A stretch of DNA of 60,457 nt from Candidatus Altimarinota bacterium. GTDB lineage: Bacteria > Patescibacteriota > Gracilibacteria > Absconditabacterales > Absconditicoccaceae. The first letter of the stretch is position 1. Each line of letters begins with the position of its first letter. The DNA lies in the NCBI GenBank assembly GCA_027046965.1, contig JALTWR010000007.1, positions 1-60,457 on the forward strand, in the 5' to 3' direction. Shown here piece by piece: positions 1-11,568 of this stretch. The notes beneath the pieces are model-generated. The model ran no database searches, was not told the DNA's origin, and saw nothing but the letters and a program-made list of their open reading frames with translations. The translations under genes were made by a program, and so were the position numbers.

Positions 1-1156
1 CACAGCCACCAAAAGTGGGACCACAAATACCGAAAAGAAAAAATTACCTAGAGATTGATGGTTTGTAGCATACACTCCTTATAAAGTTGCCGTGTTCTGG
101 GCATGAAACACTAATGGAGCTCCAATGAAATCTAATGCGTTTGGAGCCACCTTAAACTCTCCTATATGGAAATCCTTTTGGAGTAAACTCAAGCAAAAAT
201 GATGGATAACTCCTCAGCAGATGCCTAAGTCTTCAAATCAATATATTCAAATATCCAAATTTTCTGGAAAACAACCTTCTGAGGATACCCCCTATAATTG
301 GAGATCAAATACACTAGCTTATATTCCAAATCTGCCTAACCAAACAGAAACTGAAATTAAAAAAATAAAAGTTGATGCTCTCTGCAACTGACTAGTAAGT
401 TCCACTACTCCAACCAAAGACATAAAAACCGCTTATATAATTAAGCCTATATCTCTATTGGGAAAAATAGATCAACAAGATGTAATAAAGCGATGGGAAG
501 AAAAAGGCATCAAACAGGAATTTCACGATGAAACTTTAAAGCTCTCGGATGCTATAATACTTCTTCAAGAACCATCTGAACCTTGCCCACAAAGAGATAC
601 TACGCCAAATAAAAAATATATTAAAGTTTATCTGCTATACCCTAGACCAGGATCAACGCATACCCCGACATTTGATCTCTGGCTTAATGCAAGTTCTGAT
701 AAATATAATATTGCCCAAATAGGCGTATTCATAGATTCTAAGTTAGTAAAGACTATTTCTATATTACCTCCAAAAAGCTATGTCGAAATAATAAAACAAA
801 TAAAGTTGCCTCCAGATATTAAACCTTGAACTCATACATTAACGCTACAGGTATCCAATCCATATTGATATTACGATGAAATAAAGACCACAATAAAAAT
901 AGTTTCTCCTCAACAAGACACTCAACCTCCTAGATTACTAAAAGATCCTTTTATTAAAAAAGGAAAAATCAATATCTGGATATATGATGATGCCTCATCT
1001 GTCAAAAAAACGCAAGTGTTTATAAATGACAACCTAATAGATACTTTCACAACCCCATTGATAAAAATACCCAATAATTTTTCTACTCCAATCAGAATCA
1101 AAATAAAAACTTGGGATATATATGATAACGTAGGAGTCTATTCCTATACTCTTTAA
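1..1156 (+). CDS. Class A penicillin-binding protein, C-terminal part (5' end outside window)
   Basis: This is the end of a peptidoglycan transpeptidase acting outside the membrane in wall cross-linking. The reading frame is open from the window edge. It begins in the transpeptidase domain with KSGTT, the third catalytic motif (usually KTGTT), followed by DGWFVAYTP and VFWAGN, which match the usual block after that motif. The SxxK and SxN motifs must lie upstream. After the catalytic domain come about 300 residues without enzyme motifs, ending in a beta-rich, Ig-like stretch. UGA codons encode both glycines in DGW and AGN. The TAA stop shares bases with the stop of the convergent rimO. The exact PBP subclass cannot be set from this fragment. 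Confidence 0.85.
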
Positions 1157-2538
1157 AGAGTATATAAGATCCTGGATCAAATCTTAATTTCTCCATTAGA
1201 GTCTCCTAATATCCCTCTAACATTATCAAACTTGATATGATGATAAGGATCTATTTCTGGAGCATGTAGTCGAGGTCTCACAACTATTGTCTCTCATTTT
1301 ATATCCATCACACTTCCTATTATTTGCATATTTTGATATTTAGCATTTTTTTGCTCTATCATTTTATTAACTATCTCTGAAAGAATCTGAACCCTCTGAG
1401 CTGCTACAGAATCTGGCACCTTATCTGACAATTTAAAGCTAGGAGATAGAGGCTCATCATGATATTGAAAAACTGCTATGTTGTCAAAGTATCATTTTTT
1501 TACGAACTCTACTAGTTGCTCAAAATCTTTCTCCGTCTCTCCTGGAAACCCTACAATAAAATTAGTCCTAACAAATTTTTGCTCCCAGTTTTTATCAATG
1601 AAGTCTAAAAATTTATAAATAAAATCAATATCATAAAATCTCCTCATTCCCTTTAAAACAGAAGAGGAAATATGCTGAAGAGGTATGTCAAAATAAGGAA
1701 TAAATTTCTTGAAATCCTTTAGTTTTTCCAAATGCCTCAAACTCAATACATCAGGATAAAGATACAGAACTCTATATACAAAATCCCCCTCTAGTTGCTC
1801 CAAATTACTTAGTAGCTCAAATAGATAAGGTTGTTTGTATATATCTATTCCATATCTTGTAGTATCCTGTGATATCAAAATAATCTCATAAGCTCCAGCA
1901 GCAACTAAATCTTTTATTTCTTTAATTATATCTTCTACCGGACGTGAGCGCTGTTTTCAACGGATTTTGGGAATTATACAAAAACTGCAACTATTGTTAC
2001 ATCCTTCGGATATTTTAACATACTCAAAACCATACAATAGATTTGTATAAGCTCTTGGGGTGTCTGCAGGGAATTTATATTCTCCCTTAAAAACTGAAGA
2101 TTTAAAATCCTTAAAAGAGTTTATTAAGCTCAATACACTTACATATTCTATCTCGCTCCAATCTAAGAAGGCCACATTCGGATGGGATAAAATTTCAGGA
2201 ATGTTTTCTTTTTGAAGTGCCAAAAAATATTTCAATCAACAGCCCAATAAAAACACTTTTTTTCCTTTTTTTAAGAGATTTTCAAGATTAGCCAAAGCCT
2301 CCTCCCTAGAAGTTGATAAAAAACCGCATGTATTCAAAAAAACATATTCTACCTCATCAACAAACGGATCGGTAAAATAACGAATATCATATAAATTTTG
2401 AAAACGAGAAAAACTAAAAACTTTTCCTAGCAGATACTGGGTATCTATCAAATTCTTATTGCATCCTAAACTTATTGCTCCAAACCAAAATCTTGTTTTT
2501 TCCAACACTGGTTCACAACATTTAAATCCTCCCTCCAT
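1153..2538 (-). CDS. rimO: Ribosomal protein S12 methylthiotransferase RimO
   Basis: A radical-SAM enzyme that adds a methylthio group to the conserved aspartate of S12, whose gene (rpsL) is also in this window. The 461 residues show the N-terminal MTTase domain (ISLGCNKN and NTCGF, with cluster-binding cysteines), the radical-SAM motif CNNSCSFC, the RimO-type IPKIRG..SR block and a C-terminal TRAM-like domain. The glycine of that RG pair is a UGA. RimO is preferred over MiaB because of SLGCNKN and IPKIRG. The start overlaps the end of the upstream FMN reductase gene by 17 bases, so the two are co-transcribed. Its stop overlaps that of the convergent PBP gene at a TTAA. Confidence 0.93.
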
Positions 2539-3061
2539 GCTGATCTATTTCAAATCTTAAACTTTGAATGGTTTTTACAAAAATCGGAAAATTGCCAGCA
2601 AAGTAATCTACACGACTTTTCAAGTCCTCATCTATGATCCTTTGTTGTTCAAATTGAGTTTTCATGGCATATAAAGGATGAGGCCAAACAAACATATGCC
2701 ACTCATTCATTAAAATCTGCGATAAACTTTGCCAGACCAAAAAACTTCTAGTGCTGCCTCAAGCCAATACAATACCAATTGGTTTATGAAACATATTTTG
2801 ATCAAAATAGTTATCTATCAATACTTTTAAAGAATCGTTCATGCTATAATTATACACTCCTCCTCAAATTACTATTCCATCCGCGGCTTTCAAAATATTG
2901 TAAATTTTTTCATTTTTTTGATGTCTCCAATAAGGCTCTAGCAATGATACATCTTTAGCATCAATCAAACTAGATCCTTTAATTTTTGAAGACAAGATAG
3001 TTAGCACTTTCCTAGAAACAGAGTTGGGAGCTAAAGAAGAAGACAAAAGAACTATTTTCAT
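2522..3061 (-). CDS. NAD(P)H-dependent FMN reductase-like flavoprotein
   Basis: The 179-residue length and fold pattern suit the NADPH-dependent FMN reductase family (flavodoxin-like). The N-terminus MKIVLLSSSLAPNSVSRKV gives the phosphate-binding loop after strand 1. ADGIVIGGGVYNYSMN followed by LKVLIDNY matches the family's central motif, and KPIGIVLAGGSTRS matches the next strand. Two UGA codons lie in these motifs. It is the first gene of a two-gene unit with rimO. The electron acceptor is unknown; a redox link to RimO's iron-sulfur chemistry is possible but unproven. Confidence 0.75.
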
Positions 3062-3130
3062 AGTTGATATATTTAATTAGTCAAATAAATTTCGTTAAAT
3101 TTTATAGATTTCATTGGTTTTTTCTATATA

Positions 3131-3159
3131 TTGTAAAAAGCAATTTATCTATTTTACAA
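3131..3159. promoter_or_regulatory. Inverted repeat, possible operator
   Basis: A perfect 8-base inverted repeat, TTGTAAAA and TTTTACAA, with a 13-base spacer, sits just before the lipoprotein start in the divergent region shared with the FMN reductase gene. It could be a repressor site. The region is so AT-rich that chance is a real alternative. Confidence 0.25.
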
Positions 3160-3169
3160 AGCAAAAATA

Positions 3170-3892
3170 ATGACAAAAAAATATCTATTAGCTTTTTTGC
3201 TGGTTTCTACATTACTGCTCGGAGGATGTTTAAACAAAAAACCCACTACTTCCACCCAGCAAACTCAGCAAGCTGAACAAGCAAATACAGGAGAGCAGGC
3301 TCAACCCCAAACTCAACAACAAAACCGTAATCAAAATCAGATTCAAAATGAATTTTGAGATTTGACCCCTTTTATAAAGTCTAATCTAACTACTTGAGAA
3401 AAAGAGCAACTTTTAAATCTGCTAGATCAAAGAACTCTTATAAAGAGTGAAATAAACAATCTAGATAGCTATGAATGAGACAAAATAATAAAACTTAGAG
3501 AAATCAAACAAAAAAGAGAGCAACTAAAACAACAACTACTATCATATGTAGATCCTAAAAAAGCATGAGAATTTAATAATTACTGCAATCAGCTTTGGGA
3601 AAAAATACAAAACAAATATACGGAGCAATATCAAAAGCAAAATCTGCAAGTACCTGGATATAGCCAACAAGAAGTTGCAAGACATAACAAACCGGGAGAA
3701 GATTGTCGGACAATAATAAATTGAGCTGTATATGATATTACTCCTTGGTTTCAAGCTCACCCTTGAGGAGCAGACGCTTTAAACCCACTTTGTTGAACAG
3801 ACTGAACTCAACTTTTTATGCAAAAGCACGGTTCAAATCCCAAAGTAATGGCCAAACTAGAATCCTTTAGAATAGGAATAGTTAAAAATTAA
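3170..3892 (+). CDS. Lipoprotein with cytochrome-b5-like heme-binding domain
   Basis: The first 20 residues are a signal peptide ending in the lipobox LLGGC, so the protein should be lipid-anchored at the cell surface. A Gln/Thr-rich linker (about residues 25-62) and a charged helical region follow. The C-terminal 70 residues fit the cytochrome b5-like fold: VYDITPWFQAHPGG, then GTDGTQLFMQKHGS and a final FRIG. The two histidines (HPGG and QKHGS) are in the places of the axial heme ligands. A glycine of HPGG is encoded by UGA. Heme or a related ligand is predicted from the fold; there is no direct evidence. The stop touches the convergent pilB stop. Confidence 0.75.
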
Positions 3893-5488
3893 TTACAATA
3901 TTTTACGGACTTCCTCCAACGTAGTATATCATTTTAGCATTTTAATATAGCCATCCTCTTTAAGGGTAACAAACCCCTTGTTTCTAGCTGTACCAAAAAT
4001 TTCTAATTCTCCTTTACCTTTTAAAATCAGATCTCTTATATCATCATCAATTTCTAGCTCTTCTAAAATAGCTATCCTGCCTTTAAATCACTCAAAATCA
4101 CATCCTTCACATCCCACTGCTTGAGGAAGCTTGCCATCGAAATTAATATCCAAATAACGTTTTATATCATGCAATCTTTTTAGCACTTCTTTAACCTCTT
4201 GAGATTCTGCCATATTTGCTGGCCTTCGATTTTTACAAGTATGTAAACGCCTAACAAGCCTCTGGCCAATAATTAAATTTAAGGCTGGTGCCAACATATA
4301 AGGTTTTACTCACATATTCAGCAACCTTGAAATAGCACCAACAGCAGAATTGGTATGAAGGGTTGATAGCACTAGATGCCCGGTTAAAGCAGCATTTATA
4401 GCTATTTTAGCTGTCTCCAAATTACGAATCTCTCATACTAAAATAATATCAGGATCCTGCCTCAAGATTGCTTTAAGTCCCTCCTCATAGGTATATCCTT
4501 TTTTTTCATTTATTTGAGATTGCTGAATGCCAGGAAGTTCATACTCCACGGGGTCTTCTAGAGTGATAATCTTTTTATCTGGGCTATTTAATTTTGAGAG
4601 TATTGAATACAAAGTTGTAGTTTTACCAGATCAAGTAGGTCCAGTCATTAATATCATACCATGCGACTTTGTGATATTTCTTTCTAAAATCTCTAATTGA
4701 TCAGCTAAGAATCAAATTTCTGTAAAAGACATAACCCCCTTTGAACTATCCAAAAATCTCATAACTATATTTTCCCCTCTAAGCCCTGGCATGAAAGATA
4801 CTCTAACATCTATTTTAACTTTTTTTTCTCATTTGTAAGCATCAAAAGAAAATCTTCCGTCTTGTGGGACATCTTTAACATTTAATCTAACCCCTGAAAG
4901 AAACTTGATAATAGTATAATATTTTTTAAATTCTTCGTGAGAAAATAGTAATAAATTTTTTAAAACTCAATCTTTCCTTATACGCATTACTACACCTCAA
5001 TTTTCAGATTGAAAGTGAAGGTCAGAAGATCATGATTGAAACGCTAATCTTATGAGCTCTTTTATAAAATGAGTGTCATCCATTTGATTTCTCTTTTCAA
5101 AGAGCTCGTGAATAAGTTCTTCTGCGGTTTTGTCATGAGCTTGCAATAATCTCTTTTGTCTTTGTTGTTCTTCTTTTTGACGCTGGTATAGTATATCATA
5201 CCACTTAAGAGCCAATGAAAAACTTTCCTTGTCAGTATAAAAAAACTCCACATCATATCATTTTAATTTTAACTGTTCAACTAACTGTGCCACCAAGGCC
5301 GGATGATTATTAGTAGTAAGTATTTTAAGTTTTTTACCATTTTTACCAAAAATCACAGCCTCCACTTTTTCAGCTATTTTCTCAGGGACAATATTAAGTA
5401 AGTCCAAATCAGGAGTGATCTTAGCTACATCCTTTCACTCCAAAATTTTTTTATTTAATAAGGACTTACTTGATTGTTTTTTTGCCAT
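3893..5488 (-). CDS. pilB: Type IV pilus assembly ATPase PilB
   Basis: A cytoplasmic GspE/PilB-family ATPase that powers pilin polymerisation; a pilin gene lies at 54955. Of 531 residues, the first 150 or so are a poorly conserved N-terminal domain. The ATPase core has Walker A GPTGSGKTTT, the LEDPVE Asp box, Walker B ILVGEIR and the His box [12 protein letters not shown] cysteine pair, CEGC, near the C-terminus belongs to the family's zinc site. The first glycine of GSGKT is a UGA, strong evidence for the altered code. Extension rather than retraction is favoured by the N-domain and cysteines; a GspE-type secretion role is the alternative. Confidence 0.9.
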
Positions 5489-5597
5489 TCGATTGGATTA
5501 GTATTACTCCAAATAATCTTCCACATTATAATTTTAACTACTAACGAGGTTAATGTCAAAAAAAGAAAAATATACAAACAATCCTACTTCCAAAATA

Positions 5598-5626
5598 TTG
5601 ACATATTTAATTTTTTAGGATATAAT
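5598..5626 (+). promoter_or_regulatory. Sigma-70-type promoter for the M23/SLH gene
   Basis: Perfect TTGACA and TATAAT boxes are separated by 17 bases. The predicted start gives a leader of about 25 bases with no Shine-Dalgarno site. Confidence 0.75.
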
Positions 5627-5657
5627 TAATTATGTTTTATGATCCATTTACTGGAAA

Positions 5658-7631
5658 ATGAAAAATCTTAAAGTCAAAAACCTACATTTTTACACCAATT
5701 ACAGACCACACAAAGAGCTTCCTATTTCCAAAATGAATCTAACAATATTATTTCTTGCTTTAGCTTTTGCAAGTATATCCATTTTAATAAACAGGCCTTA
5801 TATGTCCCTGTTTGCCCAACTCCTAGAAGCTTGAAAAGGCTTGATCAATTCTATAGAAGACTTTAGTAAATACGACGCTCAAATTCAAAGCAATAGTCTA
5901 ACTCGACCTTTTCAAAAAGTAATCCACCGAGGTAAAGTAACAAATTACCGAGACATAAGAACCAAAGATTGGGACCAAATACCCTCAAACTTAAAAATTC
6001 CTTTCCCTCAAGATCCTCTAAAATATATAAATAAATGGAGAGATAGCGCTCCTTATTCTCCTCCCGAATCATTAAAAGAAGAGTTTCTGCTTTACAAGAG
6101 GCTATTTACTACCCTGTGGAATTGATGATATTCTTGTGATTTAACCAGATGCGACCGATGGAATCAAACAAAAGGAGAACACGAATGAGTAGATATAGTA
6201 ATGCCTATAAACACTCCTATTCAGTCTATATCAAACTGAATAATTATAGAGAAAAATGGTAACTCTTCTCCTTATCTTGGCAACTATGTAGTAGTTTTAA
6301 CCAAAATAGACAATCAATATTTTGCAATTTATTACTGACATATGAATAAAATATCTCCAAATATCAAGGAGGGCACCATAATTAGTAAGTGACAACTAAT
6401 ATGATATGTTGGCAATACAGGTAAAAGTTTTTGATCTCATCTGCACTTACAGATAAACAAACTGTGATCAGTATCGTTAAATCAATTCAATTTATCCCAA
6501 CAGTTAAGCAAGATATGGACAGACAAAAGCACACCTAATCCTATCATATCTTACTCTGTGGATCCCCTAATATTCATTGCACAACATTTATCTACACTCG
6601 AAAATAGTAGTGAACAACTATCAAAATCTATAAACAATCTCAAAAAAAACATTGTCGATAATGAAATTAGCTCATCTTCTGAGTCAACAAACACAAGTAA
6701 AACAAAAACTAATCCGAAAGATACTGTCAAAAGCCCCACCACCAGCAATATTAAACAACAAAAAAAAGATACAACAAAATTAAAAATAAGTTTATCCTAT
6801 ACTCCTAAAGAACCCATAGTAAATCATAAGATTACAATTAACATATCAGGTCCCAAAACCTCAAGCAATGATTTGCTTTTAAAAATATACACGCCTGAAT
6901 GAACTCTCCAGAAAAAAACAATAAGCTCTATTCCCACAAAAATAGATCTAACACCTACTAAAGCCGGTTACTATTTAATAAGCTTGTACAATGATAACAA
7001 AAGATTGCTCAAAGACAAAATAAAGGTGAAAGCATTCAAAGATATTTGAGAAGATCAGAATTTCAATGCTTTGGTTTATTTATTTAATAACTGAATTGTT
7101 CAAGGCTATCAAGGCAAACTGGAACCAGATCAATATATAACAAGAGCACAACTTACAAGCATTTTGATGAGGGCTATTTTTCAGTGAAATGTTGATGATC
7201 TAACTCAACAAATGAAAGAATACATAAAACAAAATGGTCCTTTCTTTGATGATATAAAAGGAGATGAGTGGTTCGCTCCTTGGGCTTATATGGCCTATAG
7301 ACTAGGATATGTCAAAGGGGAAGGTGGCAAATTTTATCCTAATCAAAATATTACTAGAGCACAGCTGATAGCTATATATGGCAGAACTTTTGAAAAACAA
7401 CGCCTCTCCCAATCTAAATTACGAAAAGATATATCCTCTTCTGATCGATTTTACAAATATGCAGTAGCTGCTAAATATGAAAACTTATTAGTTCACAAAG
7501 ATAAAAACTTTAATCCCAACCAAAATATTACTAGATTAGAGGCCTTTCTCACTCTTTATAGATATTTAAAATCCCAGCAAAAAAATCTATCTTTCTCATT
7601 GGAAGAAATTAACACGGCACTAGCCTATTAA
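5658..7631 (+). CDS. Membrane-anchored M23 metallopeptidase with three SLH domains
   Basis: A predicted peptidoglycan hydrolase of 657 residues. A single membrane segment lies at about residues 25-47. An M23 (LytM) domain spans about 150-280 and shows GEHEGVDI, YGHM and GSHLHLQI; these carry the zinc and catalytic histidines and aspartate. A Ser/Thr/Lys-rich linker follows. The last 200 residues hold three SLH-type repeats (each with an ITRAQL- or ITRLEA-like motif), which usually bind secondary wall polymers. I chose the ATG 25 bases downstream of the predicted transcription start because the earlier ATG at 5632 is in another frame that soon stops. The 3' end overlaps the convergent ZIP gene by 12 bases. 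Confidence 0.88.
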
Positions 7632-8375
7632 TGTTTGAAATGCTAACATTCCAGCTAACGCTAATGTAATTATAACTCCTACCCAAACATTTTGCATATG
7701 CTTGTGAGCATCAGGGATAATGTCTGCAAACACTAGCCAAAACATAGCTCATGCAGCAAACCCTAACCCAGCAGGCAAGACACCAGTAAAATAGCTTACA
7801 AACAAATAAGCTGGTATAGCAAAAATAGGCTGTGGCAAGGAAGTGAATATAGACCATAACGCTGATTTCCGCCATGAAACTCCCCTTGGAACCAGTATAC
7901 TACTTATCGCCAATCATTCTGGAATATTATGAATAGCAATTGCTATACTCATAACCACACCAAAATCTGCCCCTCCTCAAAATGAAGTACCAATCCCTAT
8001 ACCTTCTGCAGCGGAATGAATAGTCATTATCAAAATTATTAAAAACATTTTTTTAAGATTTTTTTGAGTTGCTTGGGTAAGTAACTGCTTTTTTAAATCT
8101 CCATCAACCTTTTGCTCCACAAACCAATGAGAAAAAAATACAAACACTAATCCTAAAACAATCCCTAATATTGTTTTTTGTAAAGACAAAGAAATACCCT
8201 CATATACCAACCCATAGCTCGCTCCTAGCATCAATCAAGCAGCAATAGCGTTTGAAATACCTATAACCAGAGGATCTTTCCTTTTCAAAAAAATAAAGGG
8301 CAATGCCCCCAATCCTGTTGCTACAGCAGTTAAAAGAGCATACCAAAAGACGCTCCATAAACTAACTTCTGTCAT
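7620..8375 (-). CDS. ZIP-family divalent metal transporter (copy 1)
   Basis: A 251-residue, mostly hydrophobic protein with about eight membrane segments, expected to import Zn(II), Mn(II) or Fe(II). The two signature metal-site motifs are visible: [11 protein letters not shown] in one helix and HNIPEGLAIS in the next, the glycine of HNIPEG being a UGA. It is the last gene of a three-gene minus-strand group (ZIP copy 2, TrpR-like regulator, ZIP copy 1). The substrate cannot be read from sequence. Confidence 0.88.
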
Positions 8376-8408
8376 CTTAATTAATCTAAAAACTTAAAAT
8401 AAAGATAT

Positions 8409-8708
8409 TTACTTTTTAGCCTTCTTAGATTTAGGCGCTACGTATTTTGATATTACACCACTACCCCACTTCAAAACTCTAGAACCTCTATTAACCGTAG
8501 TAATAGAAATTCATAATTTTTGAGCAATTTCTCTTTGCGGATGTCCGGCTTCCAATAGACGTAATATCTCGATTCTTTCAGCAAGATCAGATATTTCTTT
8601 TGGAGTTAACAAATCTTCAAGTACAGCTTCTAGATCTTTCTTTTTGATTCAGCTAAAGAATTCTGCTACTTCCCTTAATTTTTTTTCTAGTTGCTTGGAA
8701 ACAGCCAT
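8409..8708 (-). CDS. TrpR/YerC-family DNA-binding regulator
   Basis: A 99-residue protein of the Trp repressor-like family (TrpR/YerC/YecD). It has a helical N-half, then LLTPKEISDLAERIEILRLL and a helix-turn-helix around HPQREIAQKLGISITTVNRG, ending in a Lys-rich tail. The glycine of LGIS is UGA-encoded. No tryptophan genes are nearby. It is sandwiched between two ZIP transporter genes, 33 and 67 bases away, so a role in controlling metal uptake is a reasonable inference, not a known function of the family. Confidence 0.82.
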
Positions 8709-8775
8709 ATTTTGTTTTTAAAAAATAAATCACATTTTTAATATATTAAAACAACCCTAAATATCAATAGTAAAC

Positions 8776-9543
8776 TTACAAAAACAATTCTATCAAAATA
8801 ACTAGCACAGACAAAAAGCCAGTAATAAATATGGTGAATCTATACGGTTTTATAGCGTAAGCCTCTAAAAAAACTTCACTCGTTCCCAACCGTACCATGG
8901 AACCTGCTGCAAATCACAAACCTACAGGTAAGAAACTTTCAAAAATACTCACAAATATATATGCTAAGATAGCAAAAATGAGCTGTGGCGTAGAAGTAAA
9001 TATAGCCCACCAACCAGCTAATGGCCATGGGACTTTTCTAGGCACCAATATGCCTGCTACTGCCATTCATTCTGGGATATTATGAAATGTCATAGCTAAA
9101 GACAATAATATTCACAACTGTTCTCACTTAGCAAATCAAACTCACAGCCCTATTCATTCTGCTATTGCATGAAAGGACATTCCACCGATAATAAGTAAAG
9201 CTTTTGCAAAATCTCTATGGGGCATATGAGCAAAAAACAGTTTTTTTGCACTCTCCAAGGATCACCATTTTTTAACCAGATAAGAAGTAGTATTTATGAA
9301 TATTAATCATACCACTAATCATAAAAAAGTTTTCAAAAAACTTATCTGCATTCCCTCATAGATCAAAATAGCACTAACTCAAAGCATTAATCAAGCAGCG
9401 AAGATATTACTCCAATATATAATTTTATCCTTATTTTTAATCTTGGAAAGTAACGCAAAAGGAAGGGCTCCAAGCCCCGAAGCTAAAACTGCAATACCTA
9501 CAAAAACTAAGATTTCTAACAATCTTTTTGTTTCAATATCCAT
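8776..9543 (-). CDS. ZIP-family divalent metal transporter (copy 2)
   Basis: A paralogue of the gene at 7620, with the same layout in 255 residues: SFHAIAEGIGLG and FHNIPEGMAVA as the metal-site helices, and a conserved FAAGLMLG near residue 50. Many glycines are UGA. The two copies have diverged clearly, which suggests different metals or affinities. It is the promoter-proximal gene of the cassette, downstream of a good -35/-10 pair. Confidence 0.87.
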
Positions 9544-9579
9544 ATGCTTAGATAAATTCCTTGCATTAAAAGTGATTGC

Positions 9580-9607
9580 ATTATATATCTAGTTGTGCTT
9601 TTTTCAA
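9580..9607 (-). promoter_or_regulatory. Promoter of the ZIP / TrpR-like / ZIP unit
   Basis: TTGAAA and TATAAT with a 16-base spacer, read on the minus strand. The start codon lies about 36 bases after the -10 box. Confidence 0.65.
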
Positions 9608-9615
9608 GGTTTAAA

Positions 9616-9643
9616 TTGATTTTAGCAGGATTTTTAATAATAT
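9616..9643 (+). promoter_or_regulatory. Promoter of thrS
   Basis: TTGATT and TAATAT with a 16-base spacer, back to back with the ZIP promoter. It would give a leader of about 23 bases. There is no room for a T-box or other long leader. Confidence 0.5.
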
Positions 9644-9672
9644 TCAAGAGTTTTAAATTCAACTTATTAGTA

Positions 9673-11568
9673 ATGCTTCAAAAAATTCGTCATTCCTTGG
9701 CCCATATACTAGCACAAGCAGTGCAAAGAAGCCGAGATGCTAATGTCAAACTGTGAGTATGACCTGCTATAGACAACGGATTTTATTATGATTTTTTATT
9801 TAGCAATCAGTCTCCTAGCGACACAGATCTCAAACAATTACAAAAAACTATGGAAGTTATTCTAAAGGAAAAGCAATCCTTTAAGCTTTTTAAAACCAAT
9901 CCAGAAACGGCTCAAAAAATAAACCAATATCTAAATCAACCTTTAAAAAATGAACTACTTCAAAAATTTCAAGATCAAGGTGAAACTAATATTACTTTTT
10001 ACGCTAATACAATACCCAAAAAATTAGCTCAAAATATCCAATCCAATTATCCTCAATGGTTTCAAAAATATCAAGATATCACCCATTTTGTACATAAATT
10101 GCTTGAAGCATGAGAAGTTGAATGACAACTTAACCAAGATGAGTTTATTAGCTTTTTTGATATGTGTGAAGGACCCCATGTGTCCAACACCCAAGACATA
10201 CCCAGGGGAGCTTTTCAACTGGCAAAGGTAGCAGGTGCTTATTGGTTAGGAGATGAAAAAAATCCTATGATGACTAGAATATATGGCTATGCCTTTGAAA
10301 CACCGACTCAACTAAAAGATTACCTTCATATGCTACAAGAAGCAAAAAAAAGAGATCACAGAATACTTGGAGAAAAACTAAAACTTTTTAGGATATCTCC
10401 AGATGTAGGTGCTTGACTTCCATTACTGCATCCAGCATGAACAACTATCAAAAATGAAATAATAAATTATTTACGAGAACTAAACAAAAAAGAAGGATAT
10501 GAACGGATATGGTCGCCTCACATTACAAAAGGAGAACTTTACAAAATATCAGGGCATCTAGACAAATATGGAGAAAATATTTTCAAAGTTAGCGCATGAG
10601 AAAATGAATTTTATCTTAAACCTATGAATTGCCCTCACCACATTCAACTCTTCAAAGATAATCAGTTCTCATATCGTGATATGCCCATTAGATACTTTGA
10701 ACCTGCGACAGTTTACAGAAATGAAAAGTCTTGAGAACTATTAGGACTCACAAGAGTTATTTCTTTGACTCAAGATGATGGACATGTATTTGCTCGCCCA
10801 GATCAGCTTAAACAAGAAGTCGGTAAAATTGTTAAAATAATAAAAACCTTTTACCAAACTTTGGGGCTGCTTGATCAATATTGGGTTTCTCTATCATTGA
10901 GAGGAGAAGATAAAGAAAAATACTTGGGAGAAGACGAGCTTTGGGATCAAGCAGAAAGCTCTCTTAAAGAATTAGCAAAAGAGTTTGATCTAAACTACAA
11001 AGAAGTTCCTGGAGAGGCTGCATTTTATGGACCAAAGCTTGATTTTATGTTCAAAGATGCTATTGGTAGGCAATGGCAACTAGCTACCATCCAAGTAGAT
11101 TTTAATTTACCCCAAAGGTTTGAAATATTTTATATAGACCAACATTGAGAAAAACAAACCCCTGTTATGATTCACAGAGCCATTTCCTGATCATTGGAAA
11201 GATTTATGGGAGTTTTAATAGAGCATTTTGCAGGAGTCTTCCCATTATGGCTATCTCCAAGACAAGTTCGTATTTTACCAGTTGGAGAGTCTCATATCTC
11301 ATACGCACAAGAGCTCTACAAAAAACTTTTTGAAAATGATGTAAGGGTCGATATAGATACTTCTGATACTTCCTTAAACAAAAAAATTAGAAACGCCGAA
11401 AAGCTACATATTAACTATATAGTTGTGGTAGGAGATAAGGAGGTACAAAATCAAAGTGTAGCTGTAAGAAGCTATAGGACAAAAAAAATAACACAACTCA
11501 CCGTATGACAATTCTCACAAATTCTGTTAGATGAAATACAAACCAAGAGCCTAAATGCCCTTTTGTAA
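9673..11568 (+). CDS. thrS: Threonyl-tRNA synthetase, lacking the TGS domain
   Basis: A class II synthetase charging tRNA-Thr. The protein starts directly at the editing domain with [12 protein letters not shown] (the HxxxH site). It continues with [12 protein letters not shown], the class II core ([35 protein letters not shown]) and the anticodon domain (RILPVGES onward). It has 631 residues; the N-terminal TGS domain common in bacteria (about 60 residues) is absent. The match [16 protein letters not shown], with both first glycines read from UGA, is a clear proof of the code. The 3' end overlaps the convergent nucleotidyltransferase gene by 18 bases. Confidence 0.95.

Noticed and set aside
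5632-5742. A 36-residue ORF starting just after the TATAAT box, possibly leaderless
   Set aside because: It ends quickly, overlaps the much longer M23/SLH frame and resembles nothing; other leaders here are 20-50 bases, so leaderless use is unlikely.
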